Assembly: GCA_008921705.1 (NCBI GenBank)
Contig: VFFE01007070.1
Span: 1,139,010 to 1,203,009 of the forward strand
Reading direction: 5' to 3'
DNA from: Burhinus oedicnemus
Taxonomy: Eukaryota > Chordata > Aves > Charadriiformes > Burhinidae
Length of the DNA stretch: 64,000 bases
Positions 26,076 to 38,218 of the stretch are shown piece by piece. How positions within the stretch are numbered: the stretch's first letter is position 1; every line of letters begins with the position of its first letter. The notes beneath the pieces are model-generated. The model saw only the letters and a program-made list of their open reading frames with translations, ran no database searches and had not been told where the DNA came from. Made by a program: the position numbers and the translations under genes.

Positions 26076-29000
26076 GGTTAAAAACTACTTTAATTAGGCC
26101 CACGGCAGCTATGCAGGAAGGCACTGAGTTTGCTCTTCAGTGATTTGCACTCAGCCAGCACAAAAGATAAGGAAGAGTGGGAATGCTTACAGGATCGTAG
26201 TTAAGCTGTGAGATGAAAAGCAGTTTTTTGATTCGTGTTATTCATTAATAGGCCCAAGCTACAGGCAGCTGTCTGTCTGCAACATAAAGTTAAGACTCTT
26301 ACTAAAGCATCAGCTATGTCTGGACTCTGACTATGCAAAGATGATTAAGAGTTCAGAAAAAAGTATTTTAGCGAGGCTTGAAATGTAACAGTGTAGGTAG
26401 ATGGCAAATCTAGTTTTGACAATAGGACTGGACCTATGTTTAAGTAACAGTATACATGTATTCTTACCCTGCTCTGCTAGTGGATACTTTTTGCTGAAGT
26501 ATGTCTGCCACACAAAGATGAGTGCAGAGCCCCTGAAAGAAAGATAATGAAGAAGGAGAGGTCTCCTGACAGCAGAAAGGAGAGAGAAATACAGTCTTTA
26601 GACTGAGAGAGATGTAAATGGGGTGTTTTGAAGAAAGCAGGAGTTACCCCAGTGAAAGTCAATAGGCAAGGATCTGTTATACACCCCAGCTTGCAAACAC
26701 AGGCCTGTGATTTATTAGGAAGGCTCAATTTATTGCTGTAAGCCTTGAGCACAATAGCTTTCAAAGTTTTCAGTTTCACAAACACACAGTAGATCATGTT
26801 TGTTTTTCTCTGGCCACATCTGTGACCCTGATCCACGGCTCAGTGCCTGAAATGGAAGAAGCATTAGAAAAATACTCACCACTATAAAATCACAGAAAGG
26901 TGATAAGAGTCTTTCTACACACAAAGCAGATATGATGAGTGCTTTTGAATAAGCTACCCTGCTGGGGTGATTGTATTGATTGGGAAAAGAGGGATAATCA
27001 TGCACTGATTTGACTTTTTTTTTAATCAGATATGCTCCTGAATTTTCTAAGCAAGAAAATCTAGTGGATAAATTTATTACAACTGTATAAATTTAAGCAC
27101 TGAGGCAGCTGCAGCTAGTATTTTTACCTTTCCTGTCTCAAATTCTTCTGCACTGTGACAACACTTGTGGTCTTCTTTCCTAGACGTGGCTGCATTTCAG
27201 GAGTGAGACACTGTTTATGTGATCAATTGATCTTGCCTGCATAGTGTGATACAAATGCATCAGGATTTATTGCTATCTTTATTTATTATTGCATTATGTA
27301 GTATAGTAGCAGCAGCAATGTTTATCATATTCTTTCATACATGTGGTAGTGCCCAGAGCACCTAGGATTTTTCCAGCGTAAGAACTTGTCAAAGGTTCCA
27401 GAAGTACAAACCAGTGAATGACAACTGCAGGAAACTGTTCTAAAATGCTTTTGGTTTTGCACAGGGCCATCAAAATAATTGATTCATGCTCTTGTCAGTG
27501 ATTTCCATCTCCTCTTCTCACCCCAAGAGGCATCACTTTGGGATTTGATTCTCTTTTCCAGCATGACCCCCTGAGTGGCTCAGAATAGTTACAAGAGCTC
27601 CAGTAAGCAGAGATGGGAGTGCTAAACATGACAGTGCCCCTGTCAGATCGTCTTGCAAGATTGCTGGTCAGACAGGTTGTAACAAGTAGCTTCTTCTTTG
27701 ACCTTCCTCAGCTGCTCAGAGAAAGGAGACACCAGGATTTTTTCAGAGTAAGTCTTTAAACCTAAAGACCTATATACTCAGTTGCAAAGATAACATCTGG
27801 AGATACCTGTGCTTAGAGTATATCCACCCACTGAGAGACTTACAAAGCTCTCATTCCTGCAGTGTACTTGTTATTGCTGAACAGACACCAAAACAGTACC
27901 TCGATTTTGGAATTATTTGTTCAGATTCATGTAAGATATTTATCAAAGTTATAATAATTTTCTCAGTCTCTCTGTGAGGTCCCCAAAGCAAAGTCATGCC
28001 TGTGAAGCACTCAGATCCATTAAGACCACTGAAGAATGCAAGTATATCCCATACTTATCCTTCATAGGGAGAAGAACCACGTTTAAAAGAGTTACAGAGG
28101 CTGGATTTGCAACAAAATGTGTCAGGGCTGGACGGATGTACAGTAGATATTGTGGAAATAATCTTGCAAAGAGAAGACTGCAGTGAAGAAGTGCCAGTTG
28201 CTTTGGCAGACTCCATGGTCACAGTAAAGTATAAAGCAAAACAGGAATATCCGCTCTGCTTCAAGGTGTTTCTTATCAATCCTTTTTTAGTGCAAGGATA
28301 TCACATGATACCTGCCAGGGTAAATGTAGTTTTTCTCTGTGTTAATCTGGTGGAATAAAACTGATGTATCAAAAAGTGCAAAACAAACCTCTATTTTGCT
28401 GTCCAAAGAGTGAGCTATGCAACAGGAACATAGCATGGCTGATACCTATATGAAAACAGAAGACTACTTGCCAAATAGAGTCACAGCTATGTATCTTAGT
28501 CCTCTCTTTAAGCTGGCTAGGCTAACTGCTTGATTAAAAGAATCCTTTTTCAAAGCATAAAACTGTATGTCACTGCTCATAACAAATCTAGTTTTTATTT
28601 GTCAACTGAATAACAACAGGGGATTTTATAGCATTTAAATAGTTCTGATGATTGCACCAGAAGCATTTTTCCTCCTGATTAATTTTCCAGTGAACAGTAT
28701 TGTGCCTTAGCTTCACATGCTAAGAAAGTTTCTTGCTGGTCCTAGTACTAGACCTCATCCTCACAAGCCTCATCCTCTGTTTCCCACCCTATGTCCTTTA
28801 CTGTTTCAAGATGCTCTTTCCCACTCTTCCCTCCTCGGTACAGCCTGTTTTCTCCCAGTAATTAGAGGAGACTGCTGTAGAAAGAAATTGGCTAGACTGC
28901 CAGAGTGTTTGCTTCATTAGAGGGCTCTCTCATCAAGGAGCTATTTACATGTTCTCTCTGCTGTCACATTACCTGTGTTTTTTTGAAAGAAACAGAGTCT

Positions 29001-32000
29001 CAAAGAAGTGCCTCAGCCTACATAGCAGACAATTACACTCCAAAACTCCAACCAGTCAATTTCAGCATTTTACACAGAAATCTCCTCACTTCTTAAAAAT
29101 TGTCCCAGTGCTTAACTCCTTCTCTAGCACTCCTGGAGTCAAGGTGATGCTTTAAAGTTGCCTCAACGCTCTGCATCCTAACACAGGGATGTAAAAAATT
29201 TAGCCAGCACAGATCTGGGCATGGACTTCTGAGCTTGTTTCTGTGGATGAAGGTCAGGCACTGCAGTTTCATTTTTCACAGGCGATCAGGATGCATTTCC
29301 ACCCCAGCTGAATGGAGTGCATGCTCTGCAACAGCAACACAGGCTGATTTATTTTAAAAAGCTGGACAGTCTCAAACCTTGTGTACGAATTCTTTTTTTC
29401 CCCTGCTTTTAGCCCTCAAGGGAGATGTGCCAGCATATCCATAAGGAAGATGAAGTGATTACTCTCTTTCCATCACTATGCTGTGGTAAGACTCTGCCAG
29501 CCGAAGAGAAGTTTCTGGGCCATCAGCACAGCCATCAACTCTGTGACAATCCAGCTCTATTCACTTTGCTCACAAACTGCAGTATCACCCATGGGAGTTA
29601 TTTGGGACATATTAGCTTTTACCATAAGATTCAACATAGCAATAACAAATGTGAAAGATGTTTTGCTGATATTCTTTTTCTTATTATTTTTCTGCAATTG
29701 AAAACCACAGCATTTTCCAGTCTGTTCTGTAGTCAATTAATATTTTAAAAGTGTATGAAGCAGCCACAGCAACAGCCATTTGCAATGAAAATAGCCATTT
29801 AAATGAAAAGGTCACCTGCCTACTTTGCTGTCAGAGCCTGCTTGGGAGACAGGGCTGTTCCCCTTTTCTTCTGCTTTTTAGTCTGGCCCCACTGACAGGC
29901 CTCTGTCTTTCACTTCAAGCCATGTCATGTGACAACCAGCCTCTGTTTTCCTTTTTGTCCACCTATTTCCCTGTGGACAGCCTTCTTACTAGAAGTCCTA
30001 TGGATAACTTCCATTCCTCGTAGAGAGGCTGGAAGCTGCAAAAAGCTGTATCCCAGAGAGTCTGAGCTCCTCTCCTCTGCAGCAGAGTGGAGGCTTTTCT
30101 CCCTGATCCAGTAGCCCATTCAAGTCTTGTGGATGCATAGTAGAAAGCTGGGATACACCTTAACTTCTTCTTTCCTCATGAGATTTGGGAGACCACCTCA
30201 TCCTGGTTCGAAAAAGATTTGCATGAGGTAAAAGAAAGAGCAGCAAATAACCCTTGATGCAGCCTTTACTGTTGGTTAATCTGTTCCCTCCAAGATGACT
30301 CCTCTCAGGATTGTGTTGATTTGGAAATAAGAGCAGTAATATTGTAAATCAACGTGACTCGAAGCCACACAATTAAAAGGTTTGATGCTGTGTTTTAAGC
30401 CTATGTTTTATGCTTATTTCTTTAGTGACTGCACATGTCATTCAAGCCAAAAGCAGATTTCACTTACAACAGTTTGGGAAACGTGTCTAACCAAAGACTA
30501 TATAAAAGATTAGGATACAGGAAAGCTACATACACTTCAGACATGAAAGTTAAAGAGTAAAAGCCCTTGTAGTTCTTGCTGAATAAAATTTAATGAGGTT
30601 GAACAGGCACCAGATCCATGAGATTTCTATGATTTGCACCATGGAAATTAAGAAAATGTTTTGTGCAACTGCACAAACTGCCCACATTCATTGTTCCTAA
30701 AGACAAATTCGTTGGACAGCCTTCTGGACAGTTCTGTGACTCACTGAATTTTGTAGTTCACGCTGTAGCCATGAAAGAAAAGGGGTACCTGTTAGAAACA
30801 CAATACATTTGCCAGCTTCCAGCTGTGAAATGACGTGGCACCTGGGAAACACTAAGTACTGGTGAGAAGCCCTTTTTATGGTGTTCTCAAAAATGACGTG
30901 GCTGACTCTGCAGCTCTAACAGCAGGGGTAGACAAAGCAGTTTCCACCTAGTGAAGCTTCATATCAGCAGTACTTCACAGCTGAATAACGCTTTTGTTTA
31001 TCAAAAAAACAAATAAACTGGAGAGACCCAGAATGCCCTGGCAATGGCCAAAGAGGGGCATGTATCCTTGTGGTTGAAGCAACAGCCTCAACAGTGATGA
31101 CACTTTTCCCTCAAATTGAATTAGAGTGGAAGTGGTGCTTTGAATCACTTGAGCTAGGATTTAATTTTTGTTCTCCCAGAACCATGCATTCAATATCAGT
31201 CTCTCTCAAGCCTACATGTCTTCCTCAAGTTAAAAATTCAGGTTTTAATCTAAAAAACCCCAGACATTTGGAAACTATTCCACATATTATTACTGTTTTT
31301 CATTTGCTTTGAGCTATCAAACAAATTTTGAAGCTGCAAATGTTACTTGGAGTGATCAGCATCCAGAATTTCATCAATAGCTCTAGTGATGAAAAGTGCA
31401 GCCTAAGCAGTACTCATGTCAATAGATGGCCATCTTTATAAATCCTAAGTAGCCACCAAAGACAGCTGTTTAATGGGGAACACTACCATTGATCGGAATT
31501 ACAAAAAACCCATCCCCATATATTTATTTGTAGCCCCATTTAGGTTGAGCCATCCCAGCCTACTGCATTATCTCTCTCCTACATTGTACATTTTTTAAAA
31601 GTTGTAAAATTCTCAGGTTTTTGTCCCTCTTTGGGGAGATATAATTGTGTATTGCACATTTTAGGGTTCCAAATGTGATCTGTGACAGATGCTCAAAAGA
31701 GTGAACAAAGCACATGTTCTAAGATTCACACCAGCAACATAAGAGGCAGCCAGTTGCAAAGCAAAGATCTGAATGATCTTTCCTTTGCATTTCCTATAGC
31801 TCACCACCAGTTTTAGGCACATTAAATTATAGATCCTTTCAAACACAACCTCTACCAAAGAAGGAGTTGTGTCAGACCATGGTAATAAAAAGTCAGATAA
31901 AGGTCACTGCCTTTAACACTACCAATCACATTACCTATTTCGACATTTTGGCTTAAATCACTGCTCTGAATATGAATAACTTTTCAAACTTCCTGACAGG

Positions 32001-32944
32001 ATGTGGGAAAACATCCTGGTTTGTTTAGGAGGTAAGTTTACTGACCCACTAACATTTTACACAGATAAGTTTCAATCCAGGAAACCCTTTTGTTTTTTCA
32101 TGCTTTAAAACTACATATTACTGGACCTGGAGTGACTGTCCACACTCTTTCAAAGAATTTTGACCAAGAAAGTTGTTGCATGCTGTGACCTGTAGAGTTA
32201 AGTCGTACTTTTGCAAGTCTATTGTAAAGACTTATCTTGGACGTTGCTGTGTTAGAAGATGAATACACTAATACCACAGAAGGGTTTTTTGAGATAAGCT
32301 TTCTTCTTCTCTTCCATGCCTGCCACTTCCACTCCAGAAACAAACATAGCTGAAGCACAAAAGTATCAAAATGAGAGCTGAAAAACTAAAGTTGTTTTAA
32401 ATGTTTTATATTCTTTCATATATGAAAATATATATTTGTACTACATATACCCATGTCTCCTTTTGTACTACACGGAGAAGCTGAGAAAAACTCCAGGAAA
32501 ACATCTAAGAAAATTTTAGAGGAATAAACATCAGTTTTGTATTTTGGTTTCTTTTTTATGACTTTTATTTTTTTTTAATAACTGACATTTGTCTTATGGC
32601 TCTTCAGAATTAAGCATATCACCCTTCTGGGCAACAGAAAAGAAAAACAAGGAATATGTTTTTCAGGCTTTGGACGTTAAATCTCAGTTTTATTTTTGCT
32701 GTAGTGTTAATACACTTAACTGATGACTAAAACATGTTTTAGTTCCTCTAATGAAAGTTCATTTAGTGTTGCAAGTCTATGGTTTAAGACATCTTTCTCA
32801 ACAGCTGAATCAAAGCTGGTATTTTTGATTACAAAAAAGTATCTAGGACTAGCCAGCAGGTTTGGTGTTAGTGGGTACAAAATAGGTTCTTTTTTCCAAA
32901 ATTCAGGGGACAGCTGCTGTCATCTGTTGCTGTCTCTCAGATGT
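26076..32944. other. Non-coding unique DNA, no gene seen
   Basis: No supported gene. The longest open frames (for example 107 codons at 29425-29748 and 83 codons at 28107-28358) show no known domain, no convincing splice context and no codon regularity that I can recognise. The block around 29750-29820 has an AT-rich motif-dense look (GCCATTTGCAATG, then GCCATTTAAATG) but is short. I see no RNA gene, tandem array or CpG island here. Confidence 0.6.
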
Positions 32945-33027
32945 CATCACAATATCACAGAATCACAGGGGTTGGAAGGCACCTCTGGAGATCATCTAGT
33001 CCAACCCCACTGACAGAGCAGGGTCAC

Positions 33028-34320
33028 CTACAGCAGGTTGCACAGGACGGCATCCAGGCGGGTTTTGAATGTCTCCAGAGTCGCAGACTCCACCACCTCT
33101 CTGGGCAGCTTCTTCCAGAGCTCTGACACCCTCAAAGGAAAGAAGTTCCTCCTCATGTTTAGATGGAACTTCTTACATTCAAGTTTGTGCCCATTACCTC
33201 TTGTCCTGTCACTGGACACCATTGAAACAAGACTGGTGCCATCCTCCCGGCACCCTCCCTTTAAGTATTTACAGGCATTGATGAGATCCCCTCTGAGCCT
33301 TCTCTTCTCCAGATTAAAAAGGCCCAAGTCCCTCAGCCTTTCCTCATAAGAAAGACGTTCTAGCCCCCTAATCATCTTTGTAGCCCTCTGCTGTATCCTC
33401 TGCAGCAGTTCCCTGTCCTTCTTGAACTGGGGAGCCCAGAACTGGACACAGGACTCCAGGTGCAGCCTCACCAGGGCAGAGTAGAGGGGGAGGATAACCT
33501 CCCGCGACCTGCTGGCCATACACCTCTTGATGCACCCCAGGATGCCATTGGCCTTCTTGGCCACAAGGGCACACTGCTGGCTCATGGTCATCCTGTTGTC
33601 CACCAGGACTCCCAGGTCCCTTTCCACTGAGCTGCTTTCCAGCAGGTCAACCCCTAACCTGTACTGGTGCATGGGGTTACTCCTCCCCAAGTGCTGTATC
33701 CTACACTTGCCCTTGTTGAACTTTATGAGGTTTCTCTCTGCCCAACATTCTAGCCTGTCCAGGTCACGCTGAATGGCAGCACAGCCTTCCGGTGTGGCAG
33801 CCACCCCTCTCAGTTTGGTGTCATCAGCAAACTTGCTGATGGTACACTCTATCCCTTTGTCCAGGTCATTGATGAATATGTTGAACAGGACTGGACCCAG
33901 TACTGACCCCTGGGGAACACCACTTGTCACAGACCTCCAACTAGACTCTGTACGACTAACCATAACCCTCTGAGCTCTATTTGCCAGCCAGTTTTCAATC
34001 CACCCCACCTTCCATTCATCCAGCCCACACTTCCTAAGCTTGCCTACGAGGATGCTGTGGGAGACAGTGTCAAAAGCCTTGCTGAAGTCAAGGTAGACAA
34101 TATCCACTGCCCTCCCCTCATCTATTCGTCCAGTCACACCGTAGTAGAAGGCTATCAGATTAGTCAGACGTGACTTCCCCTTGGTGAATCCAATTTGGCT
34201 ACTTCTGATAACCTTCTTTTCCTCCTGATGCTTTGAGATGACACCCAGAATGAGCTGTTCCATCATTTTTCCAGGGATGGAGGTGAGGCTGACTGGCCTG
34301 TAGTTTCCTGGGCCTTCCTT
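33028..34320 (-). pseudogene. CR1 ORF2 reverse transcriptase part, uninterrupted frame (copy B)
   Basis: An open frame of 412 codons from the ATG at 34266 to the TAG at 33028-33030. The same frame continues upstream through a [14 protein letters not shown] motif to the assembly gap at 34320. Counting from that ATG, it shows [11 protein letters not shown] (residues 58-68), the catalytic aspartate motif A; PQGSVLGP (118-125), motif B; and FADD (146-149; 33820-33831), the metal-binding motif C, intact. The CR1 C-terminal region with ATKMIRG and WKKLPREVV follows. The ATG is internal to ORF2 and is not a real start. The RT core is therefore preserved, but the full protein is not encoded because the upstream half is broken. 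Confidence 0.92.
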
Positions 34321-34340
34321 NNNNNNNNNNNNNNNNNNNN
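34321..34340. other. Assembly gap (20 N) inside CR1 copy B
   Basis: Twenty N bases interrupt the RT coding region. The element reads up to VEEDQ before the gap and resumes at KEGPGNYRP after it. In CR1 relatives about 60-70 residues lie between these motifs, so roughly 200 bp are probably missing or collapsed, not 20. The two sides are also in different frames across 20 N, which fits an arbitrary gap length. Confidence 0.95.
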
Positions 34341-35624
34341 TTGATCCTCCTCAACCAAGGGAAAGTCCTTCTTCCTCCAGACTTTCTCTGTTACCTGTGA
34401 AGTCTGGGGCTCCTGAGGGCTGGCCTGAGCAGTAAAGACTGAAGCAAAGAAGGCAGTCAGTAATTCTGCCTTCTCTGCATCATCTGTCACCATGGCCCCT
34501 GTCTCATTCAATAGCGGGCCCACATTTTCTCTAATTTTCCTTTTGCCTCTGATGTACTTGAAGGAATCCTAACTGTTGACCTTGACATTCCTTGCCAGAT
34601 TTAATTCCAAGGAGGCCTCGGCTTTCCTCGTTTCATCCCTGCATACTCTGGCAGCATTCTTGTAATCTTTCCAAATGGTCAGTCCCTTCTTCCACTTAAT
34701 GTTAACTTCCTTCTTCCACTTGAGATTTTTCAGAAGCTCCCTGCTCAACCATGCAGGTCTCCTGCTTCCCTTGCCTGATTTCCTGCTCTTAGGGATGCAC
34801 CGATCCTGAGCTTGGAGGAAGTGACACTTGAATATCAACCAGCTCTCTTGAGCCCCTCTACCCTCTAGAGCCCTAACCCATGGGATTTCTCCAAGCAGTT
34901 TCTTGAAGAGATCAAAGTTAGCCCTCCTGAAGTCCAAGGTTGCAACCCTACTTGTCATTTTATGCCTACTGTACATAATCCCGAACTCGATCTTCTCATG
35001 ATCAGTACAGCCGAGGCTGCCCCCAACCTTAATGTCCTCCACCAGTCCCTCTTTGTTGGTCAGTACTAGGTCCAGGAGTACACCTCTCCTTGTCGGCTCC
35101 TCCACCACCTGAGTCAAAAAGTTATTAAGACACTGGAGGAACTTCCTGGACTGTACATGCCTAGCTGTGTAGCCTTCTCAGCAGATATCAGGGTGACTGA
35201 AGTCCCCCATGAGAACCAAGGCCTGTGATTGTGAGGCAGCTCTCAGCTGCCTGTAGAAGGCCTCATCAACTTCTGCATCCTGATCAGGTGGCCTGTAATA
35301 AACCCCCACAACAGTGTCCCTCATATTAGCCTGCCCCTTAATCCTTACCCACAAGCTCTCAACTCTCTCTTCATCCGCCCCCAGGGACTGCTTGATGCAC
35401 TCCAGTTGCTCTCTCACATAAAGAGCAACTCCAGCACCTTGCCTTGCTGGCCTATCTTTCCTAAAGAGGACATAGGCATCCATGACAGCGTTCCAGTCAT
35501 GTGAGCTATCCCACCATGTCTCAGTAATTACGATGAGATCATGGCCCTGTGACCGCACACAGATCTCCAGTTCTTCCTGTTTGTTCCCCACGCTGCGTGC
35601 AATATAGAGAGTTGCTGACAACTG
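34341..35624 (-). pseudogene. CR1 ORF2 endonuclease and linker part, two in-frame stops (copy B)
   Basis: A single reading frame runs leftward from about 35624 to the gap. It is interrupted only by TGA at 35178-35180 (at the tryptophan that normally follows GDFNHPDIC) and TAG at 34569-34571 (after NVKVNS). It encodes the AP-endonuclease-like domain that nicks target DNA: TETWWD with the catalytic Glu, VGVYYRPPDQ, GDFSHPDIC, and GCTDHEKIEF with the catalytic Asp-His pair. The usual GDFN asparagine is serine here (35196-35198), so the nuclease would be impaired even without the stops. Upstream, the N-terminal DELEQFEHWPE segment lies in another frame, implying an indel near 35630-35645. Confidence 0.9.
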
Positions 35625-38191
35625 CTTAATTCAGGCCAGTGTTCAAATTGCTCCAGTTCATCCTGGAGACCAAACACAGTCTGAGGACCTTCATGTTTAC
35701 CCCCTGTGGCCAACACTTAGGAGCTGAGTAGCACTGTGGCTGACATACATAGCTATGGGAAAACTTTCCTCTTTATTACAGAATTTTACCTATGTGCCCG
35801 TAAAATCATCATGCATAAGCCTGAAAAACACATTCAACATCACTCTTTAAATTTCCAGAAATAATTACAATTTCCATCATTTGAAAAACAGCAAGATCCC
35901 ACAAACCTCAAAGCAGTCACTGTTCTACAAAGCAGAACCTTGGCTAAAAATATTTCTTAGCCAGCATTGGACGCATTTTTTCTTTTGAAAGCTGAAAAAT
36001 ACAAATCTAAGCCCTCTTCCCAGAAACATGATAGTGAAAAGAAATCTGTCTTTCGTTAATAAAATTGGCAAAACCCAGAACAAATCTTGGGTTTTTTTCT
36101 TTTAAATACCGTGAATATTTACTAGCATAGCTCTGATCAGCCTGCAGTGCAAAGGTAAGTGCTGCAGGTATTCTAACAAAACTACTTCTCAAGTATACAG
36201 GGAAGGGGCACTAACAATGAAGATGCTAACAAAAGAAATTTAAGCAGACTTTTTTGGCTGTTTAAACTGTAGCATCACTATTCTCAGACCTAAAATAGGA
36301 TTTCAGGGGAGTGTGAAAAGAGTTTATTTCTTGAGTGAGGTCCTAGTCAGCTGAGCATAGGGGGTTTCTTTATTTCCTCTCTGAGAGGCACAGCAGGAAC
36401 CATTTAAAAGCATGGTGTTACCTTGACTACAGTAATCTACATTATATCCTTTTGTTTCAAGGCCATGGCCTACAGCAGGGTAGAACAGTGACAGAATAAG
36501 CCACCACTTACATCCTGACAGACATTCTTTCACATTGTTTGGGAGGAGGATTCACAAAGATCATTGTCTGACCAGAGGGGAGATCAATCAGAACAAGCAA
36601 TTTACACCCAAGCCTTTTGAGGTGTGGGAAGAAGTCATACTCTAGAGATGAGTATATACAAATGGCAATTCATAGAAAGCATCAATGCACAGTCATTGGA
36701 AAAGGGCAGGAGCTAGCTCTGGTGCTTGGCTATCAGCATATTTATTCTCATTACTTGGTCCAGATCCTTGTCCTTTTAGCCAAATTCAAGTCTCAAATTA
36801 TTAAAAGTAAACAGGGTTTATGAGCGTGCACCTGGTGCACTATCCTTGCAGCTGGAAAAGGAATCTGACCATTGGCATGATTAGTTATTGGAAAAAGTAA
36901 GCTTTTTAAAATCTGTCAATTTGACTGGTCCCTCACCTCCATGGCTCTCATCTACTCTAATCCCACACTTGCTGATCCCCCTGCTGATTGATTCTTGCCT
37001 TTCAGCTCTAGCTCTTCCTTTCAACATAAGTCTATACCCTTGTTCCCACAGATCATACAAGGTTGTCCATGAGCCCTATCTTTACACTCACAAAATGTGT
37101 CCTTACACCCATAAAGCATGATCTTGCTTAAAAAAGGAAATGGTTTTTCGTGGGAGAGAAGAAGGTGGGAAAAACTTAAAACCAGCAAAGCCCGTGAGAA
37201 AAAAGTTTAGAAGTATCCATATTCCCTCAGATAGAGGAGGTTACATATACAAATAACATACTCAGATAGAACATAAGCATTTATAAATATGAAGCATTAT
37301 TTTGGTAATTTTAACTCAGCCTTCATGTATTTCTAATGTATAGATCACTGCAGTATGAGATGCCCTGTAAACAGAAAGCTATGTTGTAACTCAGGAAAAA
37401 AACCCCTTCTCATCTTCCAGGTAAGCTGTTTGCTGAACGAGTTCCAAACCCGACAACTGGCTCCCACGAGAGCCATGCTCTCAGTGTGATTTATGCTGTT
37501 GAAAACTGGCAAATGGCCCTGCAGACGGGTGCCGTGCTTTAGCACGCTCAAACTCCCAGATAATTCTGGCTGTGGCAATCTCAAAGAAATAATTTCACCA
37601 TGAAGGGACTCAAGGCTTTGTAGTTGGGTACAGCCTGTCTTGAATGCTGATATAGCCCAAGTATGTCCTATACTGGCTAGTGGCTTCTGCTAGCATTGCT
37701 GTAGCTACACTGATGAGACACAGAGAATTCCCATGTGTCAGGGTAATTTGCAGCTGGATCTCTCATAAAAGAAACATTATGTGCCATAAGGCAGAGGTGT
37801 GCCAAGACAAGGCAGATCGGAGAATCTTGCAGCAAAACCAAGCTCTTGGAGGTTAGCCAGTGTGAGGGAAAAATATCAGTTCACGTGTCCTCTGAAAGCC
37901 TGGGAGATGAGGGTGAGCAGTTATGTGGGACTTGTTTCACTGAGGCTGAAAAAATTCCAGACTGAATGAAATCCCCTCTCCCCACACATTGCTGATGATA
38001 TGGCTGTTTAAACGTAGGAAATATGAGGGATGGAAAACTGTGAACAGACCTGAAGTAAAACAAGAGTTTGACAGGAACCAAACCAAAATAACCTAATTTT
38101 CTTGGACATGAGATGAAAGACCCTAAAGGCAAGTTAGTTTGGAAAATTTAATATTTTTAGAATCACTCAACAGAGGAGATGTAAATTAACA

Positions 38192-38218
38192 TTTGCTGAG
38201 AAAAATTCTCTCAGCAAA
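38192..38218. repeat. Short perfect inverted repeat (10-bp stem, 7-nt loop)
   Basis: The arms TTTGCTGAGA (38192-38201) and TCTCAGCAAA (38209-38218) are exact reverse complements around the loop AAAATTC, followed by an A-rich stretch. Something of this size can occur by chance in 64 kb, and no host RNA family is recognised. Confidence 0.6.

Larger units (their letters stand above)
32945..35735 (-). mobile_element. CR1 LINE, largest copy in the window (copy B)
   Basis: A minus-strand CR1 of about 2.8 kb plus an assembly gap. It covers the start of ORF2 (endonuclease), the linker, RT, the C-terminal region and a 3' UTR of about 80 bp that ends in degenerate octamers (ATTCTGTG, ATATTGTG). It begins close to the ORF2 start, near a DELEQFEHWPE motif around 35640-35670. 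ORF1 and the 5' UTR are absent, so it is 5'-truncated compared with a full CR1 of about 4.5 kb. The long uninterrupted RT frame makes it look like the youngest copy here. G+C is clearly higher than in the flanks. I could not define target-site duplications. Confidence 0.97.

Noticed and set aside
28107..28358. 83-codon plus-strand open frame with a fairly protein-like composition
   Set aside because: No known motif, no convincing exon boundaries, and another frame is open on the opposite strand; compatible with chance.
33038..33973. Several plus-strand open frames across CR1 copy B
   Set aside because: They are antisense shadows of the minus-strand CR1 ORF2.
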